From assembly GCF_018918005.1 (NCBI RefSeq), contig NZ_JAHLPR010000039.1:1-64000 (forward strand): a DNA stretch of 64,000 bases, written 5' to 3'. Made by a program: the position numbers and the translations under genes. Positions 1 through 7,571 of this stretch are shown here, piece by piece. Below the pieces are notes generated by a model that was given only the letters and a program-made list of their open reading frames with translations, was not told the DNA's origin and ran no database searches. Positions within the stretch are counted from its first letter, which is position 1. Each line of letters starts with the position of its first letter. Source of the stretch: Paenibacillus sp. MSJ-34 (GTDB lineage Bacteria; Bacillota; Bacilli; Paenibacillales; Paenibacillaceae).

Positions 1-150
1 TCATTCAGGGAGAATTATCATAATTCCCCCTCTCGTATATCCGGATGCGGTCAGATTAACCGTCAATAGCAGGATAACTTACACCATCAATCTCCGGACA
101 TTATGCGTTAGCAATAACACTTGGTCTTGAGTAAATGTTTGGTCTGACAT
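1..150 (-). pseudogene. Small ORF interrupted by an in-frame UAA
   Basis: A minus-strand ATG at 150 preceded by GAAAGGAAGG opens a frame of 23 codons, meets TAA at 81-79, then stays open in the same frame for 25 more codons to a TGA at 3-1. The second half is hydrophobic, like a short membrane segment. It may be a small membrane protein gene with a nonsense mutation, a 23-residue peptide followed by chance open frame, or a gene continuing in another form outside the window. I do not recognise the product. Confidence 0.25.
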
Positions 151-189
151 TAATACCTTCCTTTCAAAAAATTTATTGAATAAAACAGC

Positions 190-223
190 AAAAATAAAAG
201 AGCGCATCAGTTAAAATGCGCTC
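190..223 (-). terminator. Terminator after the 378-aa gene
   Basis: On the minus strand GAGCGCAT and ATGCGCTC form an 8-bp stem at 200-223 followed by TTTTATTTTT. It lies about 130 bases downstream of the stop codon of the 378-aa gene and would end that transcript. The stretch 224-356 between them holds no gene I can support. Confidence 0.6.
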
Positions 224-356
224 CGCTCCTCAAAAGAGGAATCAGCAAAAATGGATGAAAAAATAGAAGAATAAAAATTGGTAAAATGGCTTCTAAAAAT
301 CTAGAATTGTTTGAAAGGTTGGCAGGTGACCCTTCTTTAAATATACTGACTATTTT

Positions 357-1493
357 TTAGTTTCCGACATTTTTAAAGTATTCTGCAATTATATGAGTAA
401 TCGTTCTATGTAACATTTTGTTCATTTTTTCTGTATCCATTTTTAATTTTTCTGATACCTCTTTTTTGTTGCTGGAATAAAACATATATGTATTGACAAT
501 TTGCCTGTGCGTGTCGGAAAGCTTGATTTTGTCCATATGTAAAATGAAGTCGTGTAAGATTGCATATAATGGGTTGCCTACATTTGTTTTATGCTTCTGG
601 TGTAAATCAAAAAAATTAGTAATTAGTCCTGATATGTGTCTAGGATTCGTATAATCAAGATATTCGACGATCTGATTTGCCCAAAAGTTTTCATTGCATT
701 CGAATTTATTGGTTAATGTGCTAACACTTTTACCGACTTGTTTAGGAGAACGAGTGCTGGAAAAATAACTAGCATTAACTTGTAATTTTAGATTTACAAT
801 GATTTCATTGATTTTCTTTTGCGTCCATTTGCTTAGATTTATATTAGATGCAAGTATTAATTCCAGACTGTTAATCGTATCGCACATTTCTTTTTCACGC
901 TTGGTCATATCTTCGTATTTGATTTTTAATTCGTTGATCGATTCCCAACTAATCCCGTTCTTTTTTCCTTTTTTATCAGGAATGATATATGCATTCTTTA
1001 AGTCGCTTTGTAACTGTGAGTTATGTTTAAAAAGATTGTCAATATCATAAGCTTCAAGAGTTTCGATTGTTGCTTCTTTAACTTTAAGTATTTTTTCAGG
1101 AAAAACCAATCTGTATTCATCACGCTTTACCCTGTATGGCGTTATTATGTCGTGTTCTGGATTTTTGCCCTTTGTTAAGTATGCGGCAATCTCGTATAGG
1201 ATTTTATGAAACTTTGTTGTTCTGCGATTGGTAACTGCCTCTATTTGGTGGTTAGTTAGGTAATTTTGAAAGAAGGGAAGTATGTATTGATCGTCATAGA
1301 TACTAGGCTCCTGCTGAATTGCTTTTATATCTTTAAACTTAGTTTTCTTCTCGTCATCAAATTTGAATAGTTGCTCAACTACTATTATACGTGGTAGTTT
1401 TTGCTGGTAATTGTTTTGCCATAGGTAACCCCTGATCGTTCTATAAGCATAGTCTAAGGGGATAACCTTTGTATTCGTCGTCGTTTCTTGCAT
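357..1493 (-). CDS. Unrecognised protein with C-terminal HTH-like region
   Basis: A 378-residue, lysine- and asparagine-rich protein that I do not recognise. No signal peptide or membrane segment is visible. The last 55 residues read like a sigma region-4 type helix-turn-helix (a helix with LSDTHRQIV, a turn, then VSEKLKMDTEKMNKMLHRT), as found in small phage regulators; this is inferred from pattern only. The start ATG at 1493 has AGGAG seven bases upstream. It is the last gene of the element's visible minus-strand array, separated from the upstream 145-aa gene by a terminator and a 220-base leader, so it probably has its own promoter. A role in regulating the element is possible but unproven. 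Confidence 0.75.
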   Translation of the reverse strand: MQETTTNTKVIPLDYAYRTIRGYLWQNNYQQKLPRIIVVEQLFKFDDEKKTKFKDIKAIQQEPSIYDDQYILPFFQNYLTNHQIEAVTNRRTTKFHKILYEIAAYLTKGKNPEHDIITPYRVKRDEYRLVFPEKILKVKEATIETLEAYDIDNLFKHNSQLQSDLKNAYIIPDKKGKKNGISWESINELKIKYEDMTKREKEMCDTINSLELILASNINLSKWTQKKINEIIVNLKLQVNASYFSSTRSPKQVGKSVSTLTNKFECNENFWANQIVEYLDYTNPRHISGLITNFFDLHQKHKTNVGNPLYAILHDFILHMDKIKLSDTHRQIVNTYMFYSSNKKEVSEKLKMDTEKMNKMLHRTITHIIAEYFKNVGN

Positions 1494-1546
1494 TTACTCA
1501 CTCCTAATATTTTAATTTTTCTTTTTGTTTTAAGGATCGTTTGCAT
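1454..1546 (-). CDS. Possible basic leader peptide (30 aa)
   Basis: A short minus-strand frame starting ATG at 1546, with AAAAGGA seven bases upstream, encodes a 30-residue peptide rich in Lys and Arg and ends at TAG 1454. It runs through the ribosome-binding site and first codons of the 378-aa gene in another frame, so its translation could affect that gene. Nothing else supports it, and it could be chance. Confidence 0.2.
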   Translation of the reverse strand: MQTILKTKRKIKILGVSKCKKRRRIQRLSP

Positions 1547-1566
1547 TCTCATCGTCCTTTTCTTTA

Positions 1567-1616
1567 CGCCTGAAGGCGATTATTTTAATAGAGGATAGCC
1601 TTGGTAAATCTATCCT
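1567..1616 (-). promoter_or_regulatory. Two small inverted repeats in the 378-aa gene leader
   Basis: On the minus strand AGGATAG...CTATCCT (1592-1616, 7-bp arms) is followed by CGCC-TTCA-GGCG (1567-1578). Both lie upstream of the 378-aa gene. They may be operator or RNA hairpins; neither is followed by a U-run, so they do not look like terminators. Confidence 0.3.
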
Positions 1617-1690
1617 AATAATGCTCCACTGGTGATTTTAGTAGAGGACAAGTTTTAAAGTCAAGTATAAAATAAATTAAAATAAAATAA

Positions 1691-1712
1691 GCAGGGGATT
1701 GGTTACCCCTGC
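1691..1712 (-). terminator. Terminator after the 145-aa gene
   Basis: GCAGGGG and CCCCTGC form a 7-bp GC-rich stem with an 8-base loop; the minus strand continues TTATTTTATTTT and the plus strand continues TTTTTTT, so it can work both ways. It begins five bases after the stop codon of the 145-aa gene. Confidence 0.75.
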
Positions 1713-1717
1713 TTTTT

Positions 1718-2155
1718 TTAGCAAGCATCTGGATACAATTTATTGTAATATTGCACTAACTCATAATCCAAACTATCTAAATCTCCGCTAAACGCTTGCC
1801 CAAAATGCTGTACCATTTGATCTGTAAAGCATTTATCGACAAATTGATAGGTATCATAGCTATCAATACCATCCTCGCGAATCAGGTCAAGCAATCCTTG
1901 TTTCGACTCAAACGCTGCATTGTATAATTGTTGCCATCCGTCAAGCGTTTGGTCTTGTAAAACTTTGTCTTCGATGTAATAAACAATCGCATTAATTAAT
2001 GGCTGGCGTCCATAGTCAGGAAGATCACATAATGGGATAGCAATTTTGTTAAAATGACTTATATCCTCCTCCGTTTTGACGTATTGTTTAAGCAATGCTA
2101 GCTCCAGCGATTCGTGACCGACTTCTTTTTCAATGCGACCAAAAAATTCCTTCAT
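1718..2155 (-). CDS. Unrecognised acidic protein (145 aa)
   Basis: A small acidic protein with no signal peptide or membrane segment; I do not recognise a family. The start ATG at 2155 follows a perfect AGGAGG at good spacing. It is the fourth gene of a tight minus-strand array that begins with the integrase, 17 bases after the preceding gene, and is closed by the terminator at 1691-1712. Its base composition is AT-rich like the rest of the element. It is likely an accessory gene of the element; no function can be given. Confidence 0.7.
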   Translation of the reverse strand: MKEFFGRIEKEVGHESLELALLKQYVKTEEDISHFNKIAIPLCDLPDYGRQPLINAIVYYIEDKVLQDQTLDGWQQLYNAAFESKQGLLDLIREDGIDSYDTYQFVDKCFTDQMVQHFGQAFSGDLDSLDYELVQYYNKLYPDAC

Positions 2156-2172
2156 TTTTTAATCCTCCTAAA

Positions 2173-2403
2173 TTAGTTTTGGTATTGCTGTATGATTAAA
2201 TCTCGTTGTTGACGTATAGCTTCGATTTCGTCTTTGATTTGTGCTTTACGCTCATAAGCGGTGTTTATGTCAAGATGCTCTTTGACAAGGTTTAAATGTC
2301 TTTTTGTAAGGATAAAAAGTTGATTGTAAGTTTCGTCGTCCATAATCCATATTAAGCGTCCCATTGATACTTGGACATCTAATATGTCATTAGTTTGATT
2401 CAA
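2173..2403 (-). CDS. Unrecognised small protein (76 aa)
   Basis: A 76-residue protein, mostly helical with a charged C-terminal half that could form a coiled coil (residues about 35-72). The start is a TTG at 2403 that overlaps the TGA stop of the upstream 59-aa gene (TTGA), with GGCGGTG at suitable spacing, so the two are probably translationally coupled. No family recognised. It belongs to the integrase-led array of the element. Confidence 0.6.
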   Translation of the reverse strand: MNQTNDILDVQVSMGRLIWIMDDETYNQLFILTKRHLNLVKEHLDINTAYERKAQIKDEIEAIRQQRDLIIQQYQN

Positions 2404-2579
2404 CTGGTTTCACCGCCTTTAACCATGCGATAAGCATCAACAAGCGTTAAGACCTCTTTAATTCGTTCGTTATCAGTGCCTAAAGGCGTTGGACTTGCAA
2501 CGGTGCGAATCCAAAATAAAAACTCTTTGTCTAGGCTGTCGCCGCATTTGTGAAAACGTGCTATGTAATAGTTAAGCAT
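2400..2579 (-). CDS. Unrecognised small protein (59 aa)
   Basis: A 59-codon minus-strand gene from ATG 2579 to TGA 2400. The integrase stop codon TAA (2594-2592) is followed directly by GGCGGTG, which serves as its ribosome-binding site, and its own stop overlaps the TTG start of the next gene. This spacing on both sides is the main evidence that it is real. The product has residues such as FHKCGDSLDKEFLFW but no family I can name. Confidence 0.55.
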   Translation of the reverse strand: MLNYYIARFHKCGDSLDKEFLFWIRTVASPTPLGTDNERIKEVLTLVDAYRMVKGGETS

Positions 2580-2591
2580 GATAGCACCGCC

Positions 2592-3512
2592 TTATATGTC
2601 CATGTTGTTAAGCGGGTTAAATTTATCATTGGTTTCGTGCAACATGTGACCCCATGCATTTAGATATCTTTTGGTCATATCTAAAGTTGAGTGTCTCAAA
2701 AGACGTTGCAACGATACGATATCGCCGCCATTACGTAAAAATCGGAAAGCTAAAGTATGCCTGAATGTGTGACTCGACAATCTACAGTCACGAAAGTTCA
2801 TTTTTTTCTGCAATCTTTTAAAGATTAATTTAATACCGTTTGCGCTTAATTGTTTATTTTCGTCTGTACCGAATACATATTCCGGTTTTTGATCAATATG
2901 CCTCTCAGCAAATAATCTCCAGTCAGCCAATTCCTTGATCAATTTGTCAACAAGCGGTATACTTTGTTGTTTCCTTCCTTTACCAAAAAATATAGCCGCC
3001 TTATTGTCAAAATCAATATCAGACCATTTTAGATTGGATACTTCCCCGCAACGAGCGCCTGTTCCGAGAAAAAACAAGATCATTGTGTAATCTCTGACAG
3101 CATAGTACGTTTTAGATCTGTCAATAAGCTTGCGATAGTAAGCAAGCATTTGGCTTATATGATGATCTTGAAAGACTGGGATTAAAATATCTTCCTTCCC
3201 GTAGTTAATTTTCCGTGACACATTTTGTTTGTCAGTAATGTACTCTGATTCGACCAGATAATTAAAAAACGATTTTAGCACCCGTAGTTTCGAGTTTTTC
3301 GTTGTTTGATTGTTGCCTTTTTTATCTTGGCAATAGATCAAATACTTTTTGACGGTGTTGGCTGTTACCTCTTCAACGTTTACAATTTCTTCCTCAGAAC
3401 AAAAATTATTAAAATCCGTAAGTGTCCTCGTATACCTGTCCAATGTTGTAACAGATAGGTTTTTTAACTGTCGATCCTCCAAAAAATCTTTAATTGCAAA
3501 CTGTAAATACAT
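2592..3512 (-). CDS. int: Tyrosine recombinase / phage-type integrase
   Basis: Site-specific recombinase that would integrate and excise the element. It has an N-terminal SAM-like core-binding domain (residues about 1-95) and a C-terminal catalytic domain with the family's residues in order: Arg in TGARCGEV, Lys in GKGRKQ, His-x-x-Arg in HTFRHTLA, His in LLRHSTL and the nucleophile Tyr in TKRYLN. Length (306 aa) fits the family. I chose the ATG at 3512 because an upstream in-frame ATG at 3536 lies inside a terminator hairpin; an extension of 8 residues would result from that start. It lies between the tRNA-Pro 3' end and the small genes of the element, and its stop abuts the next gene's ribosome-binding site. 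Confidence 0.92.
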   Translation of the reverse strand: MYLQFAIKDFLEDRQLKNLSVTTLDRYTRTLTDFNNFCSEEEIVNVEEVTANTVKKYLIYCQDKKGNNQTTKNSKLRVLKSFFNYLVESEYITDKQNVSRKINYGKEDILIPVFQDHHISQMLAYYRKLIDRSKTYYAVRDYTMILFFLGTGARCGEVSNLKWSDIDFDNKAAIFFGKGRKQQSIPLVDKLIKELADWRLFAERHIDQKPEYVFGTDENKQLSANGIKLIFKRLQKKMNFRDCRLSSHTFRHTLAFRFLRNGGDIVSLQRLLRHSTLDMTKRYLNAWGHMLHETNDKFNPLNNMDI

Positions 3513-3513
3513 A

Positions 3514-3568
3514 AACAAAAAAAGACCACCTTCCATTGGATTTATAAATCCGTTGGAAAGTAGTCTTT
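3514..3568 (-). terminator. Strong hairpin and U-run in front of the integrase
   Basis: On the minus strand 3568-3521 folds into a long stem (AAAGACTACTTTCC pairing with GGAAGGTGGTCTTT, with two G-U pairs, then a 2x2 mismatch and a perfect GGATTT-ATAAATCC end), followed by TTTTTTTG. It looks like a full intrinsic terminator for tRNA-Pro read-through. The downstream arm contains GGAAGGTGG, the only purine-rich stretch in front of the integrase ATG at 3512, so the hairpin could also hide the ribosome-binding site. Confidence 0.7.
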
Positions 3569-3648
3569 TGATTAAAATTCGTTTCTCAGCCTAACCACTT
3601 TCTTTTTGCTTCGTTAAAAAGTGGCGAGAAGCCTTGATTAATATAATC

Positions 3649-3725
3649 TGGTCGGAGTAACAGGATTTGAACCTGCGACCTCACCCACCCCAAGGGTGCG
3701 CGCTACCAGACTGCGCCATACCCCG
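3649..3725 (-). tRNA. tRNA-Pro (GGG)
   Basis: A 77-nt cloverleaf on the minus strand: acceptor CGGGGTA pairing with TACTCCG, D-arm with GCGC stems, anticodon stem CACCC/GGGTG around a 7-base loop TTGGGGT (anticodon GGG), variable AGGTC, T-arm GCAGG-TTCAAAT-CCTGT, discriminator A and an encoded CCA. A sigma-A type promoter lies just upstream. The 3' end abuts the integrated element, which therefore must have restored the tRNA end on integration. It follows trmD on the same strand. Confidence 0.97.
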
Positions 3726-3739
3726 ACACTATATTCAAT

Positions 3740-3767
3740 ATTATAGTACATTTCGGGAGATTGTCAA
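3740..3767 (-). promoter_or_regulatory. Promoter of tRNA-Pro
   Basis: Minus strand TTGACA (3767-3762), 16-base spacer, TATAAT (3745-3740); the tRNA 5' end at 3725 lies about 15 bases after the -10 box. Confidence 0.8.
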
Positions 3768-3879
3768 AAAAGTTTTTTCCTGAATAGGCAACGTTTTACT
3801 GTAAAAGAGCACCGGGGCGAGGCGTACGATGACAGCATGCCTCTTCGTCAATCGCAATGGCAATGCCAAAGAAGCGGCG

Positions 3880-4650
3880 TCATCGCCGCTCGCCGCCTTC
3901 CCGGATTTCCCGCAGCCACGCCTGCTCTTGCGGCGTCAGCTCCATGCGTTCGAGCAGATCGGGGCGGCGCTGCCATGTGCGGCGAAGCGATTCCCGCCGG
4001 CGCCACTCGGCCACATTGGCGTGATGGCCCGAGAGCAGCACATCGGGCACCGTCCAACCGCGGAAATCGGCCGGGCGCGTATAATGCGGATATTCAAGCA
4101 GCCCCGTGCTGAACGAATCGGTAACCGCGGACGTTTCGTTGCCAAGTACGCCCGGCAGCAAGCGAACGACGCTGTCTATGACGACCATCGCCGGCAATTC
4201 CCCGCCGGTGAGCACGTAGTCGCCGATGGACAGCTCATCCGTGACCAGATGCTCGCGTATACGTTCGTCGTATCCTTCGTAATGGCCGCATATAAAGATC
4301 AAATGGCGTTCCCGCGCAAGTTCTTCCGCTTTCGCTTGCGTAAACGATTCTCCTTGCGGGCACATGAGAATGACGCGCGGACGCGCTGCCGGAACGGCGC
4401 CGGACGGTTGATCCGCTTGCGCGCCCAACAAATCCTCGACGGCGGCGAAAATCGGCTCCGGTTTGAGCACCATTCCTCCTCCTCCGCCATACGGATAGTC
4501 GTCCACGGTGCTGTGCTTGTTATTCGCATAATCGCGAAAATTGACCGTATTCAGTTGTACGATTTCTTTGTCATGCGCCTTGCCGAGAATGCTCGTCCCG
4601 AATACGCCCGCGAACATTTCCGGAAATAGCGTCAGCACATCGATTTTCAT
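3880..4650 (-). CDS. trmD: tRNA (guanine37-N1)-methyltransferase
   Basis: Methylates N1 of G37 next to the anticodon in tRNAs reading CNN codons, using S-adenosylmethionine, and so prevents +1 frameshifting; works as a cytoplasmic dimer. The 256-residue length fits. The trefoil-knot SAM site is clear: [11 protein letters not shown] (121-131) and [13 protein letters not shown] (141-153), with the likely catalytic Asp near 178 in [10 protein letters not shown]. It starts 2 bases after rimM, as last gene of ylxM-ffh-rpsP-khpA-rimM-trmD. In Bacillus the next gene is rplS; here tRNA-Pro and the integrated element follow. No clear terminator is seen between its stop and the tRNA promoter. Confidence 0.97.
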   Translation of the reverse strand: MKIDVLTLFPEMFAGVFGTSILGKAHDKEIVQLNTVNFRDYANNKHSTVDDYPYGGGGGMVLKPEPIFAAVEDLLGAQADQPSGAVPAARPRVILMCPQGESFTQAKAEELARERHLIFICGHYEGYDERIREHLVTDELSIGDYVLTGGELPAMVVIDSVVRLLPGVLGNETSAVTDSFSTGLLEYPHYTRPADFRGWTVPDVLLSGHHANVAEWRRRESLRRTWQRRPDLLERMELTPQEQAWLREIREGGERR

Positions 4651-4652
4651 CG

Positions 4653-5171
4653 TTATAGTAAACCCTCCAGCAAATGGACTTTCACCACTTTTTGCTCAAC
4701 GTCGACGTCGAGCAAAACCTCGTCGATGACCGGCAGCAACACCGGCTTGCCTTGCGGGCGCTCAACCACCCATACATCGTTCGCGCCCGGGCTTAAAATT
4801 TCGCTAATGACGCCGAGCTCATCCCCTTCGTCGGTAACGACGCGGCAGCCGATAATTTCGTAGTAATAATACTCGTCTTCCGGCAATTCCACCAAATGCT
4901 CCTCGGATACTTTCAGCAGCCAGCCTTTATATTTTTCGACCTCGTTAATATTATGGAATCCTTCAAATTTGACCATGTACATATTTTTATGCAAACGCGC
5001 GCCCTCGACGACGACCGGAACCGTCGCCTTCGTCTCCGGATGTTGAAACAGCAGCTTGCTGCCTTTTTGAAAGCGCACTTCCGGGAAGTCCGTTTGCGGT
5101 ACGATCTTCAATTCGCCGCGAATGCCGTGAGTATTGACGATTTTCCCAACGGTAAACAATGTATGCGACAT
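4653..5171 (-). CDS. rimM: Ribosome maturation factor RimM
   Basis: Binds ribosomal protein uS19 and helps mature the head of the 30S subunit. Residues 1-95 form the RimM barrel with the family start [16 protein letters not shown]; the PRC-barrel domain follows (about 98-172, with [15 protein letters not shown]). Length 172 is typical. The ATG at 5171 has GAGGAGG at ideal spacing. It is coupled to trmD (2-base gap) and separated from khpA upstream by a hairpin terminator, which may lower its expression relative to rpsP. Confidence 0.96.
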   Translation of the reverse strand: MSHTLFTVGKIVNTHGIRGELKIVPQTDFPEVRFQKGSKLLFQHPETKATVPVVVEGARLHKNMYMVKFEGFHNINEVEKYKGWLLKVSEEHLVELPEDEYYYYEIIGCRVVTDEGDELGVISEILSPGANDVWVVERPQGKPVLLPVIDEVLLDVDVEQKVVKVHLLEGLL

Positions 5172-5227
5172 ATTGCCTCCTCAGAATTTGACATCGTAAC
5201 GACGCCATCAGACTTATCTATGATATG

Positions 5228-5256
5228 AAAAAGGGCTAGGACATTCATCCTAACCC
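5228..5256 (-). terminator. Hairpin between khpA and rimM
   Basis: Minus strand GGGTTAGGA and TCCTAGCCC (9 bp, one G-U) around a 6-base loop, followed by TTTTTC. It lies just after the khpA stop and could partly uncouple rimM-trmD from the rpsP-khpA part of the operon. Confidence 0.65.
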
Positions 5257-5262
5257 CGCTTC

Positions 5263-5493
5263 CTAAGACAAAATATCAACGGTTACCCGTTTATTGATTT
5301 TCACAGCTGCCGATGTAACCACGGTGCGAAGCGCTTTGGCGATCCGTCCTTGCTTGCCGATCACTTTCCCGATATCGTCGGGATTGACCGTTAATTCGTA
5401 CACAATGACATGATCTTTCTCAACGACATTCACATGAACATCTTCCGGATGATCTACTAAAGCTTTTGCAATAACTTTTACTAAATCCTCCAT
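5263..5493 (-). CDS. khpA: KH-domain RNA-binding protein KhpA (YlqC)
   Basis: Small RNA-binding protein of a single type-II KH domain; in other Firmicutes KhpA pairs with KhpB/Jag and influences cell elongation and division (family knowledge). The GxxG loop is visible as VIGKQGRIAKALRTVV (residues 44-59). Length 76 is typical. It follows rpsP by 23 bases, the conserved rpsP-ylqC order, and has GGAGGAATTC in front of its ATG. In Bacillus an ylqD gene sits between this gene and rimM; it is absent here. Confidence 0.93.
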   Translation of the reverse strand: MEDLVKVIAKALVDHPEDVHVNVVEKDHVIVYELTVNPDDIGKVIGKQGRIAKALRTVVTSAAVKINKRVTVDILS

Positions 5494-5516
5494 ACGAATT
5501 CCTCCGCATCAACAGC

Positions 5517-5789
5517 TTATTTCTGTTGCTTAAGCTCATGGAATTTTTTCATAACGCCAGCTTTGCTAAGCAAGTTACGAACAGTATCGGAAGCTTGAGC
5601 GCCCGTTTGCAGCCATTTCAATGCTTTCTCTTCATCGATGTTCACTACGGCCGGCTCTGCAACCGGATTGTAGTAACCGATCTCTTCGATAAACCGTCCG
5701 TCGCGCGGAGAACGGGAATCGGAAACGACGACACGATAAAATGGAGCTTTATGAGCGCCAATGCGTTTTAAACGAATGCGTACTGCCAC
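5517..5789 (-). CDS. rpsP: 30S ribosomal protein bS16
   Basis: Primary binding protein of the 30S body. The sequence [18 protein letters not shown] and [13 protein letters not shown] is diagnostic. I start at a GTG at 5789 because GGGGAGGTGA lies six to seven bases upstream and the family begins (M)AVxIRLKR; the longer frame back to 5819 would add ten unrelated residues and run through that ribosome-binding site. Length 90 fits. It lies 33 bases after ffh in the ylxM-led operon. Confidence 0.96.
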   Translation of the reverse strand: MAVRIRLKRIGAHKAPFYRVVVSDSRSPRDGRFIEEIGYYNPVAEPAVVNIDEEKALKWLQTGAQASDTVRNLLSKAGVMKKFHELKQQK

Positions 5790-5822
5790 GAAAATCACCT
5801 CCCCTATGAGATAAACCATCGA

Positions 5823-7199
5823 TTAACGGAAAGGGAATTTCATCCCTTTACCGGCTTGCTTTTTCAAATTTTTCATCATTTTATTGTTCTTGCCGCCGCC
5901 CATCATGCCGGAAAATTGCTTCATCATGCGGCGCATATCGTCGAACTGCTTAATCAAACGGTTCACGTCGGTTAGCGACGTCCCGCTGCCCGCCGCGATC
6001 CGTTTCCGCCGGCTATGGTTGATGATGTCCGGTTGCCGCTTCTCTTCCTTCGTCATGGAACGGACAATCGCTTCGATGCGGCCCATTTGCTTCTCGTCGA
6101 CTTTCAAATCTTTCAATTGCTTCACTTTGCCCATGCCGGGAATCATATCGAGAATTTGATCGATCGGCCCAAGTTTCTTCACTTGTTCCATCTGCTCGAG
6201 GAAATCGTCGAACGTAAACTCCGCGTTGCGCATTTTCCGTTCCATTTCCTTCGCTTTCTCTTCGTCGATATTGGCTTGCGCTTTCTCGATCAGCGAGAGC
6301 ATATCGCCCATGCCCAAGATGCGCGATGCCATCCGGTCCGGATGAAACGGCTCCAGCGCGTCGATCTTCTCGCCGAGCGCCGCGAATTTAATCGGACAGC
6401 CCGTAACCGCTTTGACGGATAAAGCCGCGCCCCCGCGCGTATCGCCGTCCAGCTTCGTCAAGACGACGCCGGTCAGCTCGAGCTGCTGATTGAAGCTTTC
6501 CGCAACGTTCACCGCATCCTGCCCCGTCATCGCGTCGACGACGAGCAGCACTTCGTCCGGCTTCACATTCGCGTGGATTTGCTTCAACTCTTCCATCAAC
6601 TCTTCGTCGATATGCAGCCGGCCCGCCGTATCGATAATGACGTAATCGTGGCCGTTATCCTTCGCATGCTGCAAACCTTGCTTTGCAATTTCGACCGGGC
6701 TCGTCTTGTCGCCAAGCGAGAACACCGGCACTTTAATTTGCTCGCCGAGCACCTGCAATTGCTTGATCGCCGCCGGGCGGTAAATGTCGCCGGCTACGAG
6801 CAGCGGACGGTGGTTTTGCTTCTGCAGCAATTTCGCGAGCTTGCCGCTTGTCGTCGTTTTCCCGGCGCCTTGCAGACCGGCCATCATAATGACCGTCGGC
6901 GGTTTATTCGATTTCGCCAATTTCGCGTTCGTGCCGCCCATCAGCTCCGTCAACTCTTTGTTAACGATGTCGATAATGACCATTCCGGGCGTGAAGCTTT
7001 TCATTACTTCTTGACCGACCGCGCGTTCCTTCACCTTCGCAATGAACTCTTTGACGACTTTAAAGTTAACGTCCGCTTCCAACAAAGCGAGCCGCACTTG
7101 GCGCATCGCTTCGCCGACATCTTCTTCCGAAACTTTGCCCCTGCCGCGCAATTTGCTGAACACGTTCTGCAGGCGGCTGGTCAAACCTTCAAATGCCAT
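5823..7199 (-). CDS. ffh: Signal recognition particle protein Ffh (SRP54)
   Basis: GTPase of the signal recognition particle; with the SRP RNA it binds signal sequences at the ribosome and docks on FtsY at the membrane. N domain 1-85; G domain with P-loop GLQGAGKTT (108-116), DTAGR (190-194) and TKLD (248-251); methionine-rich M domain in the C-terminal third, ending in a basic tail with MMGGGKNNKMMKNLKK. 458 residues is normal. ATG at 7199 preceded by GTGGAGGTGA. It follows ylxM by 21 bases; its partner gene ftsY lies about 2 kb upstream. Confidence 0.98.
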   Translation of the reverse strand: MAFEGLTSRLQNVFSKLRGRGKVSEEDVGEAMRQVRLALLEADVNFKVVKEFIAKVKERAVGQEVMKSFTPGMVIIDIVNKELTELMGGTNAKLAKSNKPPTVIMMAGLQGAGKTTTSGKLAKLLQKQNHRPLLVAGDIYRPAAIKQLQVLGEQIKVPVFSLGDKTSPVEIAKQGLQHAKDNGHDYVIIDTAGRLHIDEELMEELKQIHANVKPDEVLLVVDAMTGQDAVNVAESFNQQLELTGVVLTKLDGDTRGGAALSVKAVTGCPIKFAALGEKIDALEPFHPDRMASRILGMGDMLSLIEKAQANIDEEKAKEMERKMRNAEFTFDDFLEQMEQVKKLGPIDQILDMIPGMGKVKQLKDLKVDEKQMGRIEAIVRSMTKEEKRQPDIINHSRRKRIAAGSGTSLTDVNRLIKQFDDMRRMMKQFSGMMGGGKNNKMMKNLKKQAGKGMKFPFR

Positions 7200-7220
7200 G
7201 GCGATTCACCTCCACTCGTA

Positions 7221-7571
7221 TTAATCGACGTTTCGCAAACCGTCCATCATACGCTTCGTCTCTTCTTTCCGTTCTTCCGGCATATATTTCAACATCGCCT
7301 GTAATTGCTCCAAATAATCGAGCCGCTGTTTATGCTTGCGCAGCAGTTGGAGTTTGTCCTCGTAGGCCTCCAACATTTGTTCGGCCCTTTTAATATGCTC
7401 GTAAACCGCTTGACGGCTAATGTCAAACTCCGCCGCGATTTCCCCGAGCGAGAAATCGTCGTGAAAATAATACTTTAAGAACGTTTGCTGCTTCTCAGTC
7501 AGCAGCGGCTCGTAAAAATCGAACAGCATATTGATGCGGTTCGTTTTGTCGAGCACATTCCCTTCGCTCAT
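7221..7571 (-). CDS. ylxM: YlxM family SRP-associated HTH protein
   Basis: UPF0122/YlxM family, a small helix-turn-helix protein found next to ffh; in streptococci it binds the SRP RNA and modulates the SRP (family knowledge). The region-4-like HTH is clear in residues about 22-60 (EKQQTFLKYYF...LGEIAAEFDISRQAVYEHIKRAE), followed by a coiled-coil tail. Length 116 fits. The promoter at 7680-7708 makes it the first gene of the ylxM-ffh-rpsP-khpA-rimM-trmD unit. Confidence 0.93.
   Translation of the reverse strand: MSEGNVLDKTNRINMLFDFYEPLLTEKQQTFLKYYFHDDFSLGEIAAEFDISRQAVYEHIKRAEQMLEAYEDKLQLLRKHKQRLDYLEQLQAMLKYMPEERKEETKRMMDGLRNVD

Larger units (their letters stand above)
1..3648. mobile_element. 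Integrated element at the tRNA-Pro 3' end (partial)
   Basis: Seen: an AT-rich block with poor similarity in base use to the GC-richer chromosome to its right, carrying a complete tyrosine recombinase whose gene lies next to the 3' end of a tRNA-Pro gene, plus five or so small minus-strand genes that I do not recognise. Known: many integrative elements and phages use a tRNA 3' end as attachment site, with the integrase gene beside it. Inferred: the right boundary is inside the tRNA 3' part near 3649; the left boundary and the direct repeat of the tRNA end are outside the window. No capsid, conjugation or replication gene is visible in the part shown, so the type of element is unknown. Confidence 0.75.

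Noticed and set aside
286-360. A 24-codon plus-strand ORF at the left end
   Set aside because: The composition is protein-like but there is no ribosome-binding site and it ends across the stop of the 378-aa gene on the other strand.
3829-4629. A 266-codon plus-strand ORF opposite trmD
   Set aside because: Arg/His/Phe-rich shadow of a well-conserved gene; no start signals.
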